Source: Pseudomonas sp.
GTDB lineage: Bacteria > Pseudomonadota > Gammaproteobacteria > Pseudomonadales > Pseudomonadaceae
Reading direction: 5' to 3'
Length of the DNA: 64,000 nt
Assembly: GCF_028293835.1 (NCBI RefSeq)
Contig: NZ_JAQGNX010000089.1
Location: forward strand, 47,955-111,954
Shown one piece after another: positions 36,816 to 45,276 of this stretch (position 1 is its first letter; every line of letters starts with the position of its first letter). The notes under the pieces were generated by a model, which worked only from the letters and a program-made list of their open reading frames with translations, made no database searches and had not been told where the DNA came from. A program made the translations under genes and the position numbers.

Positions 36816-38297
36816 TTAACGCATCACGAAGGGATCAGGCATCGGTGCCTGGGAGAGGTTGATCCACACTGTTTTGAGCTCCGTGTAGGCCAGCACCGAA
36901 TCGATGCCACTCTCGCGTCCATAACCGCTATTCTTGAAGCCGCCGATTGGCGCCATGGCCGATACGGCGCGGTAGGTATTGACCCAAATGATCCCGGAGC
37001 GCACGTCCCGGGCGAGGCGGTGGGCACGCCCCAGGTCACGGGTCCAAATGCCGGCAGCGAGACCAAATTGCGAGTCGTTGGCAATCGCCAGAGCCTGGGC
37101 TTCATCCTTGAAACGGATGACCGAGGCTACTGGACCGAACACTTCTTCCTGCATGATCTTCATCGAATTGCTGTCGCATTCGAACAAGGTCGGCTCGTAA
37201 AACCAGCCTTCGCCCAGATTCTGCGGACGCTTGCCGCCCAGACGCAGATGTGCGCCTTCGGCGATAGCATCAGCGACAAGGCCTTCGACCACCGCCAGTT
37301 GCTGCGCAGTGGCCATGGGGCCCATTTCGCTAGTGTCGTCCTGCGGATTACCGATGCGGATACGTTTGGCTCGTTCGACCAGACGCTCGACGAACTCATC
37401 GTAAATTTCGTCTTGCACCAGCAGCCGCGAACCGGAGACACAGCTTTGGCCGGAGGCGGCGTAGATCCCGGCGATGGCGCCATTGATCGCGCTGTCGAGG
37501 TCTGCGTCGGCAAAAATGATGTTCGGTGATTTGCCCCCTAGTTCCAGGGACAGCTTTGCAAAGTTTTCGGCACTGCTGCGCACCACATGTCGTGCTGTGG
37601 CGGCACCGCCGGTGAAGGCAATTTTGCGGACCAGTGGATGACGGGTGAGGGCGGCGCCGGTGCTTGGGCCGTAACCGGTGACAACGTTGACCACGCCCGG
37701 CGGAATGCCGGCTTCCAGCGCCAGGCGGGCGAGCTCGAGAATGGTCGCCGAGGCGTGCTCCGAAGGTTTGATTACGATGGTGTTACCCGCGGCCAGCGCC
37801 GGGGCCAGTTTGATTGCGGTCAGGTACAGCGGGCTGTTCCAGGGAATGATCGCGGCGACTACGCCCATCGCTTCGTGCACCGTGTAGGCAAACAGATCAG
37901 GCTTGTCCAGCGGCAGCGTGCCGCCTTCGAGCTTGTCCGCCAGGCCGGCGGTGTAGTGGAAGAACTCCGGCAGGTAGCTGACCTGGCCACGGGTTTCGCG
38001 AATCAGCTTGCCGTTGTCGCGGCTTTCCAGCTGCGCCAGATGTTCTTTGTTGTCAGCGATCAGATCACCCAGACGACGCAGCAGTTTGCCGCGAGCAGTG
38101 GCGGTCAGGCAGCGCCAGGCCGGACTTTCAAAGGCAGTCTGCGCAGCCTGGACAGCGCGTTCGACGTCGGCTTCATCGGCGTCGGGCAATTGCGCCCAGG
38201 CCTGGGCCAGCGCCGGGTTAAGGCTTTCAAAGGTCTTGCCGGACAGGGCATCGACCCATTCACCGCCGATGCACATCTGGTAGCGTGCGAGTGTCAT
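36816..38297 (-). CDS. Aldehyde dehydrogenase of the flavin-monooxygenase regulon
   Basis: A 493-residue aldehyde dehydrogenase with the Asn block (IIPWNSPLYLT), Glu in LSLELGGKSPN and nucleophile Cys in ASGQSCVSGSRLL. It overlaps the alpha/beta hydrolase gene by ATGA. In trigonelline degradation (TgnC), an aldehyde dehydrogenase oxidises the lactol/semialdehyde formed by ring opening and a hydrolase (TgnD) follows; the gene order here fits that logic. Succinate-semialdehyde oxidation is an alternative role. Confidence 0.88.
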   Translation of the reverse strand: MTLARYQMCIGGEWVDALSGKTFESLNPALAQAWAQLPDADEADVERAVQAAQTAFESPAWRCLTATARGKLLRRLGDLIADNKEHLAQLESRDNGKLIRETRGQVSYLPEFFHYTAGLADKLEGGTLPLDKPDLFAYTVHEAMGVVAAIIPWNSPLYLTAIKLAPALAAGNTIVIKPSEHASATILELARLALEAGIPPGVVNVVTGYGPSTGAALTRHPLVRKIAFTGGAATARHVVRSSAENFAKLSLELGGKSPNIIFADADLDSAINGAIAGIYAASGQSCVSGSRLLVQDEIYDEFVERLVERAKRIRIGNPQDDTSEMGPMATAQQLAVVEGLVADAIAEGAHLRLGGKRPQNLGEGWFYEPTLFECDSNSMKIMQEEVFGPVASVIRFKDEAQALAIANDSQFGLAAGIWTRDLGRAHRLARDVRSGIIWVNTYRAVSAMAPIGGFKNSGYGRESGIDSVLAYTELKTVWINLSQAPMPDPFVMR

Positions 38298-39127
38298 GCA
38301 ACGATCCCCTTTATAAAGTTTTGTCGGGAGTGCACTGTGTCGAGAAACTCCAGCAACAGCTGGTTGACCAGGCGCGGTGATTCTACAGGCATCATATGCC
38401 GCTGCTCGGCGAGCACGGCAACTGTCGCGCCGGGAATTCGCTCAGCCAATTGCATGGCCATTTGCGGTGTCGAGCCCGGATCCAGTTCGCCGGTGGCGAT
38501 CAGTGTCGGCACTTGAATACTGGCCAAATCTTCGGCGCGGTACATGTCCTGGGTCGCGAACAGCTCATAGGTGGTCAGGTAACCCTGAGGGTCATTGTTG
38601 GCCAAGGTCTGGCGCAAGGCTGCAATCTGCGCCGGATTGGCTGCCTGGTATTCGCGGCTGAACCAGCGCGACAGTGCAGCTTCGGCATTGGCATCCGGTC
38701 CGTGCTCGGCCGCCTGACTGGTGCGGGCGATGACACTGGCGCGCTGTTCGGCGCTGCGATTGAACACGCTGTTGAGCACCACCATGCCTTGCAGGCGTTG
38801 CGGGTAATGCAAGGCAAAAGCCCGTGCTACCAGCCCACCCATCGAAAAACCGATTACCGTCGCCTGCGGCAATTGCAGGTGGTCGAGCAGCTCCAGTAAC
38901 TGGTCGGCATAGCCAAGCAGGGGAGTACCGCTTTGTGGGCGTGGGCTGGCGCCATGGCCGAGCATGTCGTAGGCAATCACACGGTATTTCGTGGCCAGGC
39001 CAACGACTTGGCCGCCCCACATTTCTTTGTTCAGGCCCACGCCGTGGATCAAGACCACGGGCTGGCCTTGGCCGGTCGCCAGATAACTGGTGCCAGCCGG
39101 GGTGCGTTCAGCGGTGAGCCGAATCAT
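38294..39127 (-). CDS. Alpha/beta hydrolase, candidate enamide/formamide-cleaving enzyme
   Basis: A 277-residue alpha/beta hydrolase: oxyanion loop LIHGVGLNKEMWGG, nucleophile Ser in GFSMGG near residue 95, and base His in EQRHMMPVE near the C-terminus. The start at 39127 is preferred because GCAGGAG precedes it; an ATG at 39142 is the alternative. It lies between DUF1185 and the aldehyde dehydrogenase in one operon. Related hydrolases split (acetamidomethylene)succinate in vitamin B6 breakdown and the N-methylformamido analogue in trigonelline breakdown, releasing succinate semialdehyde. This specific reaction is inferred from context. Confidence 0.85.
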   Translation of the reverse strand: MIRLTAERTPAGTSYLATGQGQPVVLIHGVGLNKEMWGGQVVGLATKYRVIAYDMLGHGASPRPQSGTPLLGYADQLLELLDHLQLPQATVIGFSMGGLVARAFALHYPQRLQGMVVLNSVFNRSAEQRASVIARTSQAAEHGPDANAEAALSRWFSREYQAANPAQIAALRQTLANNDPQGYLTTYELFATQDMYRAEDLASIQVPTLIATGELDPGSTPQMAMQLAERIPGATVAVLAEQRHMMPVESPRLVNQLLLEFLDTVHSRQNFIKGIVA

Positions 39128-39172
39128 GGAGCGCTCCTGCATGCCTTTTTGTTGTAGTTGCTCTCACCGGAG

Positions 39173-39763
39173 TTACTGGGCTTTTTCGGCAGCCAGTTCT
39201 TCCAGGTCGATGTAACGGTTGCCAATGCGTGGGTGCAGGCGGCCGCCATCGGCGCAACCCAGGACCACGACGATTTCGTCGGCACGTGGTGCATCTTCGA
39301 TCTTCATTTCCAACGTAATGTAGTGCGAACGCAGACCTTCATCGTCCTTGTGCATCATCGGAATCTGGATCGAGGTGCCTGGACCGCCACGCTTGTTGGT
39401 AAAGCTCAGGTAGCTCTTGGCTTTAACCGCTTCGCGGTAATGATTGCCAAAACGCAGAGTGTGGATAACGGCGGAGGCGTGCTCGATTTCACCATCGGCG
39501 CCTACGACGGCCGCTTTACCGTAAGCCTCGATCTTCTCGGCACCGCCGATGATGCTCAGCAGACGTTCAACCATCAGTGCACCGAGGTCGGAGCAGTTGG
39601 CGCGAATTTGTGGCTTCAGGTCTTCGACAAAGCCGTTGCCCAGCCAAGGGTTCTTCATCACTACGGCGAGACCGACCATGGTTACAGGTGTATCGGTGGC
39701 CTTGCCGCCTTCGATAAACGTTTCTTCGACGTAGCTGACGATCTTGCGGATTTCGAAACTCAT
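39173..39763 (-). CDS. DUF1185 (amino acid synthesis family) protein
   Basis: About 196 residues. The start at 39763 (MSFEIRKIVSYVEETFIEGG) has GGAG upstream and is preferred over an ATG at 39838 that would place the operator inside the gene. The sequence matches the DUF1185 family: TMVGLAVVMKNPWLG, KAAVVGADGEIEHASAVIHT and TLEMKIEDAPRADEIVVVLG. The family's reaction is not established; members occur in N-compound catabolic operons. It is the first gene of the four-gene operon controlled by operator copy 6. Confidence 0.82.
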   Translation of the reverse strand: MSFEIRKIVSYVEETFIEGGKATDTPVTMVGLAVVMKNPWLGNGFVEDLKPQIRANCSDLGALMVERLLSIIGGAEKIEAYGKAAVVGADGEIEHASAVIHTLRFGNHYREAVKAKSYLSFTNKRGGPGTSIQIPMMHKDDEGLRSHYITLEMKIEDAPRADEIVVVLGCADGGRLHPRIGNRYIDLEELAAEKAQ

Positions 39764-39805
39764 GAGCTGCTCCGTATAGGATAAAAAGAGGTTTGTGCGT
39801 CTGAT

Positions 39806-39819
39806 GGTATACCATAATA
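39806..39819 (+). promoter_or_regulatory. GntR-type operator, copy 6
   Basis: GGTATACCATAATA, including TGGTATACCA with its flanking T. It lies 43 bp upstream of the DUF1185 start and marks the right-hand limit of the regulon. Confidence 0.82.
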
Positions 39820-40062
39820 CCGGTTGCGCAAGTCCCATACATGAGTTTGTGTTCGAACAGTCGATAAATGGCCTGTACCACGTCTTGGTGGCAATAAAGG
39901 CATCTGCGTTCTGGGCGCCGTTGTGGTTGTCTCGCTGAAAAAGTCGATGACACGTTTCGCGAATCTGAAAATTGTATAGCGATATGCGGTAGGCACAGAC
40001 ACGGGAAGTGAGTGTAAGGTGGACAGAGCAACCCTAGATTATCTCTCCAAAAGGAGGCGACT

Positions 40063-40254
40063 ATGAGTGCTCCAATCCTTACCAAAATGCACATCAATGG
40101 CTATGACGTGCTTAGTGTGAATAGCGGCCCGTGGAAAGTCTGCACAAAGACTGACCGGCTTGGCTCCTTCGGTTCCCGGGAGGAGGCTCTGGCTTTTGCT
40201 GCTTCCTTGCCTGGCTACAAGCCAAGATCAGTCCCGTCTTCCGATACCAAGTAG
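40063..40254 (+). CDS. Small hypothetical protein with strong ribosome binding site
   Basis: A 63-residue protein, MSAPILTKMHINGYDVLSVN, with no membrane segment or recognised domain. The sequence pattern GPWKV..SFGSREEALAFAASLPG suggests a small beta-hairpin plus helix protein. AAAAGGAGG lies 6 nt before the ATG, which supports translation. It stands alone between the regulon and the scrap region. Function unknown. Confidence 0.6.
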   Translation: MSAPILTKMHINGYDVLSVNSGPWKVCTKTDRLGSFGSREEALAFAASLPGYKPRSVPSSDTK

Positions 40255-41074
40255 TCAGATCGATTTTTTTGCCTCGGTCCAGAGAGGGCACTGGATCGAA
40301 ATCTGGCTGCATAATTGTGCGGCCAGATTCGGACAGTTGAGGGCCCACGAAGCAGCAACCATGTGCAAGTCACCATCGAAAGCTACCGTAAACGTACGAG
40401 GCTAAGGGCTTCAAGATAAGTGGGGTCGAAACTGGCAATCGCCGTGCGAGGGGGAAAGCTTGGAGTACTCGAGGTGATACCGTGGTGCCTTTTAGAGTTT
40501 TCTGCTTTCAGGCTTCAGAAAACCATTTTCCGTCCTTTATAAGTTCCCACCTGTTTAGCATGTGTCACGGATAACAAATTGTGAGACGGGATCAAGCGCC
40601 TGATTTACTTGATTTTTATTTTTGTTTGTAGCGTTGATAGGTAGAATTAGTTTTTTCTCATGATTAATGTCATTTTTGACTGTTTTCTCATGATTAAATA
40701 ATTGGATGTTGCGGTGTGTGCTGGCAAATAGCTAAGCCAGACTGGCCTTACGGGCCGCTAGCCCCAAGGCTAGGGTTAGTATGTCAGGGGTAGAATAGCT
40801 AATGTTACTTTCGAGTTGGTTTGCTGTGCTAGCTTCGAATCGATCTTAAACAGCCTACCTGGTGAACAAAATTTGCTGCTGCATATATTATACTTTTTTC
40901 ATAAAAAAATCTTCTACTACCTAAGGGTATGAAAATTATCGAAAACAACGTCGGAATATCATTTGATATCACATTATTAAATAAAATTTCCGCTCCTACA
41001 TTACGATCCAATCTCCGCTCGGGACATTTAGGTGTTTATCGCTAAAGTGTAATTTCTCGTGCAGGGAAAGGACC
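40255..41074. other. AT-rich gene-free region
   Basis: 820 bp without a supportable gene. From about 40560 to 41060 the base composition drops clearly (runs of T, A and TGATTAA-like sequence; two copies of TTTTCTCATGATTAA at 40653 and 40682), unlike the surrounding high-GC genes. This suggests acquired DNA or decayed genes. Confidence 0.5.
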
Positions 41075-41263
41075 ATGAAAACAATATCGCTACAGCTTGG
41101 TAGGCGTGTGCTCGCAAATGACAGCGTCGTCGAGATACTGTGGATACCTTCATTATCTAAAATCTTGGTTCGCCACCTTGGGTCAGGGAAAATCTCCACT
41201 GTAAGCCAGGGCTCAGTCAGAGCAGAAATAATGCCTGGAAGAGAAGTCAATGCGGGAGATTGA
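41075..41263 (+). pseudogene. Remnant N-terminal protein, possible transposase fragment
   Basis: A 62-residue open frame (LGRRVLANDSVVEILWIPSL and SKILVRHLGSGKIS) preceded by GGGAAAGGACC. It overlaps the next frame by 14 bp. The pattern weakly resembles the N-terminal region of Mu/TnsB-type transposases, but I cannot confirm it. It may be an intact small gene of unknown function. Confidence 0.3.
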
Positions 41264-41498
41264 AGAGTTTGACTTTCGTGATCTTGTTGGCGATGTCACT
41301 GCGTTGGATATGGAGAATGCTCAATGGGCCCGATTATCATTTACACCATACGATCCGTGCATGCAGTGCCAGCAGAACTCATTAGCATCGCGCGACCAGT
41401 TCAACGTTCCGGTGGTTGGGTTATCGTATACTGCCGCTTCCGCCAGACCATCTGATCCAATAACGCAGTTCATGGCCCATCACGCCAAGATGATTTAG
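41250..41498 (+). pseudogene. Remnant following the previous frame, possible transposase fragment
   Basis: An 82-residue frame starting inside the end of the previous one. Its first part (EEFDFRDLVGDVTALDMENA then QWARLSF) is coding-like and resembles the segment after the N-terminal domain in TnsB-like transposases; the remainder does not. The pair looks like a frameshifted, truncated gene. Identification is tentative. Confidence 0.3.
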
Positions 41499-41527
41499 AA
41501 ACTATCTATCCGAATTCCACTCAGCGA

Positions 41528-41877
41528 TTACCTCAAATACCTGCTTCTGCCGCAGAGTAAGAGCGATCTCAAACCCAAGTTCTCCTCTATCAGCGTCAAA
41601 GCTTTCGATATGTCGTGCCCATAGTTAGAGCGCTGACACGGTCAAGGGTAAGGATGCCTTTCAGGTATTTCTCTAGCGCCTGCTCCGCTGACCACAAAAA
41701 CTGAGGAACGAATCGATGTCTAGGTGCTAGGCGAGCGGCAACGTAATCCCCACCACCTATATCCCTCAGGCCACGGATTATTGCGAAATCGGTCTTAGCA
41801 TGTGCAACAACGGGAAAGAACTGGCATTGGCGGTCATGCGGGTTTTGGCGGCTAACCCCCCGTCCGCGTTTCCACAC
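41528..41877 (-). pseudogene. HEPN-domain protein remnant with frameshift
   Basis: The frame at 41596-41877 encodes DYVAARLAPRHRFVPQFLW and SAEQALEKYLKGIL, typical of small HEPN-domain proteins. After VSAL it goes out of frame; in another frame the same DNA continues as NYGHDISKALTLIEENLG to a TAA at 41528-41530. The GHD motif is the expected continuation of the HEPN helix pair. So the gene has suffered a frameshift near 41620-41630. The N-terminal part runs into the end of the TetR gene and is also degraded. Confidence 0.65.
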
Positions 41878-42508
41878 CCAATCCTCGCAGCAGCAGGTCG
41901 GTCAGGAACTGCGCGTACTGCTGCGCCAATGCCTCATCGGTGCTATTCGCAAACAGCACATCGAACAGCGGCTGGGCCGTGGCAAAAAAGGTACAAGCGC
42001 CCAGCAGCGCCACGTGCAGCATTCGCGGATCGATTTCGGGCAACCCAGGCCTGGCTGGCCGCGCGTGCAAGAGCGCCTCGCTCAAGCCCACGCCGCGTTG
42101 CGCGATGGTGTCGAGCACCGCGGCGGTCTGGGGGTCTTTGCCCTGGTAGATTTCGCGCAGTACCAACTGCATGAAGTGTGGATTCTGCTGGCCGATATCG
42201 ATGATCAAGCGAATACGCCTGTAGAGCATTTTCTCGATGTCCTGCCCATCGCTCTGCGCCTGGCTGCCCAGTTGTGTCACGTCCAATAGTTGCAAGGTTG
42301 CCGCACGCAACAAGCCGTCCTTGCCACCGAAGTAATAGCGAATCAGGGCTGGGTCGACGTTCACCAGTCGGGCGATGTCCAGCAGCGTGAGGTCGGTAGG
42401 CGCGCAGGTGCGCAGCAAACTCAAGGTGGCTTCGATCAAGCCTTCCCGGCCAATGGCTGCCTTTTGCTCTGGGCGCCCGCGTTTATTCTTTTTAGATGAA
42501 ATGTCCAT
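41852..42508 (-). CDS. TetR/AcrR family regulator next to the Rieske cluster
   Basis: A 218-residue TetR regulator with a basic N-terminus (MDISSKKNKRGRPEQKAAIG) and helix-turn-helix LTLLDIARLVNVDPALIRYYF followed by GGKDGLL, near residues 37-60. The C-terminal domain binds an unknown ligand. It lies downstream of the porin gene on the same strand, separated by 134 bp with a heptamer repeat array, and may regulate the porin or the whole operon. A separate IclR regulator lies inside the operon. Confidence 0.82.
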   Translation of the reverse strand: MDISSKKNKRGRPEQKAAIGREGLIEATLSLLRTCAPTDLTLLDIARLVNVDPALIRYYFGGKDGLLRAATLQLLDVTQLGSQAQSDGQDIEKMLYRRIRLIIDIGQQNPHFMQLVLREIYQGKDPQTAAVLDTIAQRGVGLSEALLHARPARPGLPEIDPRMLHVALLGACTFFATAQPLFDVLFANSTDEALAQQYAQFLTDLLLRGLGVETRTGG

Positions 42509-42545
42509 AGGCTGGGATCATAACTCGGCACAGGGCTATTGCTAG

Positions 42546-42580
42546 TAGCTGGTAGCTGGTAGCTGGTAGCTGGTAGCTGG
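42546..42580. repeat. Five tandem copies of TAGCTGG
   Basis: Perfect heptamer array, five units, between the porin stop (42643) and the TetR start (42508). A variable-number tandem repeat of this kind can change length by slippage. Its effect, if any, would be on the spacing between the porin gene and the tetR promoter. Confidence 0.9.
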
Positions 42581-42642
42581 GGCGACACTTTACACACCCG
42601 CTGCCGCTCGGCGAAAGGCCCACCGAAGTGGGCCGATGTGCC

Positions 42643-43896
42643 TCAGAAGTAGTAACCGATGTTGACGTTGGTGCGGTAGTACCACTGGTTGCTGCCAACC
42701 GATGAGGTGCTGGTCCAGCCGGTACCGTTCTCTGCACCGCCATAGGGGTTGGCGTTCTTGGCCCAGGTCAGGTCTATCCAAGCCATGACAGGCAGGGCGA
42801 ACAGCTGCGCGCCGACGGTGTACATCTGCGAGTCGTCCCAGCCGCTCTTGTCTTTCATCATGCGGCTGTAGTCGTTGTAAAGCTTGATCTTCTTCAACTG
42901 GCCCAGCTTTGGGGTGTAGATGTCGTAACCGATGTTCAGCGCCGCCATCGTCGCCTTGGAAGCGATGAGGTAGGCGGGTGTCAGGCCGTTACCTCCCATG
43001 AGCACCGAATCCTTGCTAACGCCATTGGGGTTCTTGGGGTCGTACTCGTAGCGGATGGCTTCAGCGGTAGCGGTCCACGGGCCGTTATTGATGACCGTGT
43101 GCAGGCCGACGGCCCAGTAGCTGCCGTTGTCGTCGGTAGTTTCGTTGTACAGCTGGGAGGCCGCCAGCGAAGCACCAACTTCGGTTTTCCAGTCGCCGCT
43201 GGTAAAGGTGCGAGCGACACGGGCGTTCACCTGGTTGCGCTTTTCGTTGTCCTGGCCGGACTGGGTGAAGGCGACCGCATTGTCCTTGACGTCGGCGTAG
43301 CGGGAAATCTCTCCCGAGTAGCGCGTGCCGCCTGGCGCCATGCGCGGGAAGTAGCCCAGTTGCACGTCCCAGTCTTTGTCCTTGTAACTGTACTTGGCGC
43401 CCAGACCATCGCTTACGCCGTAACCCATGAAGAAGGGGATGTGGTAGCTCCAGCCGAACTGCGGGTAGGGTTCCAGGCCGAACGGCTTGAACGGCAGGCC
43501 CACCTGCATATTGGACTGCGAGGTGAGGTTGTAACCCACGTAGCCGCGGTCGACGGAACGTTTGTTGAGGTCATAGAACCAGTAATTGATGTCGACGAAG
43601 GCCTTTTTATAAGTGGCCTTGAGATCGAAACGCATCGTGTCGAACAACCAGCGAGTGTTGTTTTCGCTGGTGCTCCAGTGCTCGTCGCGCCAGTTGGTAC
43701 GCAATGCACCGCCAAGATCGAAGCTGGCATCGCCATCGCCGCTGCGCCAGGAAATATGCGGGAATGGCTTCTTCACCCCTGGTTTCGGCGCTACGGGCGC
43801 GGCGACCGATTGAGTATTGGTGACATCGGGGCCTGGCTCGGCGGCACACAAGCCCGCACTAAGCAGCAACCCCACTCTCATGATGTACTTGTTCAT
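42643..43896 (-). CDS. Outer-membrane porin-like protein
   Basis: A 417-residue protein with a Sec signal (MNKYIMRVGLLLSAGLCAAE) and a Tyr/Trp/Asn-rich mature part that ends in NVNIGYYF, the C-terminal Phe signature of beta-barrel proteins. No named porin family is recognised with certainty. It lies upstream of the tetR gene and downstream of the reductase terminator, so it probably has its own promoter in 43897-44260. It likely admits the aromatic substrate of the neighbouring cluster. Confidence 0.8.
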   Translation of the reverse strand: MNKYIMRVGLLLSAGLCAAEPGPDVTNTQSVAAPVAPKPGVKKPFPHISWRSGDGDASFDLGGALRTNWRDEHWSTSENNTRWLFDTMRFDLKATYKKAFVDINYWFYDLNKRSVDRGYVGYNLTSQSNMQVGLPFKPFGLEPYPQFGWSYHIPFFMGYGVSDGLGAKYSYKDKDWDVQLGYFPRMAPGGTRYSGEISRYADVKDNAVAFTQSGQDNEKRNQVNARVARTFTSGDWKTEVGASLAASQLYNETTDDNGSYWAVGLHTVINNGPWTATAEAIRYEYDPKNPNGVSKDSVLMGGNGLTPAYLIASKATMAALNIGYDIYTPKLGQLKKIKLYNDYSRMMKDKSGWDDSQMYTVGAQLFALPVMAWIDLTWAKNANPYGGAENGTGWTSTSSVGSNQWYYRTNVNIGYYF

Positions 43897-44264
43897 TGCG
43901 ACCTCACCTGCAAGTGTACTGCTGCGGATATGACTGGCAACAGGAGGGCCCTTGTCTCTATGGACAAGTATGCCGGTAGTTGCACAATTAAAGTTAAGTG
44001 TTGTTTCAAGGGTGACACGCCGTCTTACCAGCGAGCTCGCAAGTAATAGAGCAGGAAGCGTGCCATTCTTAATCTGGTACTATTAGTTAATAAAAAGTAT
44101 TTATTTTCAATGAATTACATGCGAAACAAAGAAATTTGTATCACAGGTGAAACTTACCTGTTTGGCAGTTACCGATATGCACGTTTGGGGAGCGAAAGTG
44201 GTGCGAATCGAAACTTGTTGGGGCGTCGAATCTATTTGAGGCAAGGCATGTAATTGACCCGGGC
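43897..44264. other. Gene-free spacer upstream of the porin
   Basis: No supportable gene. It has an AT-rich block at about 44075-44110 and must contain the porin promoter on the minus strand. No clear operator was recognised. Confidence 0.4.
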
Positions 44265-44289
44265 AAAAAAAAGCCGACGAGGAGTCGGC
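44265..44289 (-). terminator. Rho-independent terminator of the Rieske operon
   Basis: On the minus strand the stem GCCGAC-TCCTC-GTCGGC is followed by eight T, 25 bp after the reductase stop codon. It ends the long operon that starts at about 58821. Confidence 0.9.
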
Positions 44290-44313
44290 CACAGCTTCCA
44301 AAAAAGCATGTCA

Positions 44314-45273
44314 TTAAATATCGAGTACCAGGCGTCGGCTCTTGCAGCCGGACACACAGACCATCATCGACTCATTGGCGGCGCGCTCGGCTTTGCTCAA
44401 TACGCCGTCGCGGTGATCGATCTCACCCTCCAGCACTTTGGTTTCACAGGAACCGCATACTCCTTCGCGGCAGCTGTAATCGATGTCGCATCCCGCTTCG
44501 AGCAGGACATCGAGCAGGTTAAGGCCGGGCTCCAAGGTGAGCGTCTTGCCGGATTTTTTCAGCTCGACACTGTAGCTGTCCTGGGCATCTTCGGAGGGCG
44601 GCAGCTCGGCCGCGGCGAAGCGCTCGATATGGGCATGGGGGTAGCCTAGGCTCTCGCAGGTGCTTTCGAACGCATCGAGCATGGGCGTCGGCCCGCAGCA
44701 ATAGAAATGCGTATCCGCCGGTTGTCCCGCCAGGTAGTGGCGCAGGTCAGGGGCGGTGTCTTTCTCGTCATTGAAGTGCAGCACTACGTTGGCGTCCAGG
44801 CCGCTGAGTTCATCGACCAGTGCGGCTTCCTTGCGTGAGCGAGCGCAGTAGATCAGTTCGGCGGATTTACCAAGTGCAAGCAATCGGCGGAACATGCAGT
44901 AGATCGGTGTGATGCCGATGCCGCCAGCCACCAGCACGCTATGGGAGGCGCCGGTGTCGAGTGCAAAGTTGTTGCGCGGCCCGGAGATCTGCAAGGTGGT
45001 GCCGACGCGCAATTGCTCGTGCACCCACAGCGAGCCCCCGCGGCTGCCGCGGTCGCGCAGGATGCCCACTACGTACCGGCCTTGCTCCGCCGGCGAATTG
45101 AGCAGCGAGTAACTGCGTACCAAGCCATTGGGCAGGTGCAGGTCGATATGCGATCCGGCCTCGAACGGTGCGAATACGCAGTCGCCATGGGGGCGGAGTT
45201 CGACACTCATGATGCCTTCAGCTTCATGGCGCAAGGTGTGGACCAACGCAGTGAGGGTAGAGGAAATGTACAT
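44314..45273 (-). CDS. Rieske oxygenase reductase, phthalate-dioxygenase-reductase/VanB type
   Basis: A 319-residue reductase. The N-terminal flavin domain has the FMN-binding RSYSLLNSP motif near residue 55. The NAD domain is near residues 110-220 (GGIGITPIYCMFRRL). The C-terminal plant-type [2Fe-2S] domain has four cysteines in CDIDYSCREGVCGSC and a later C. It passes electrons from NAD(P)H to the Rieske oxygenase encoded two genes upstream (45750-46784). It is the last gene of the operon, 3 bp after the RidA-like gene. Confidence 0.92.
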   Translation of the reverse strand: MYISSTLTALVHTLRHEAEGIMSVELRPHGDCVFAPFEAGSHIDLHLPNGLVRSYSLLNSPAEQGRYVVGILRDRGSRGGSLWVHEQLRVGTTLQISGPRNNFALDTGASHSVLVAGGIGITPIYCMFRRLLALGKSAELIYCARSRKEAALVDELSGLDANVVLHFNDEKDTAPDLRHYLAGQPADTHFYCCGPTPMLDAFESTCESLGYPHAHIERFAAAELPPSEDAQDSYSVELKKSGKTLTLEPGLNLLDVLLEAGCDIDYSCREGVCGSCETKVLEGEIDHRDGVLSKAERAANESMMVCVSGCKSRRLVLDI

Positions 45274-45276
45274 GGT

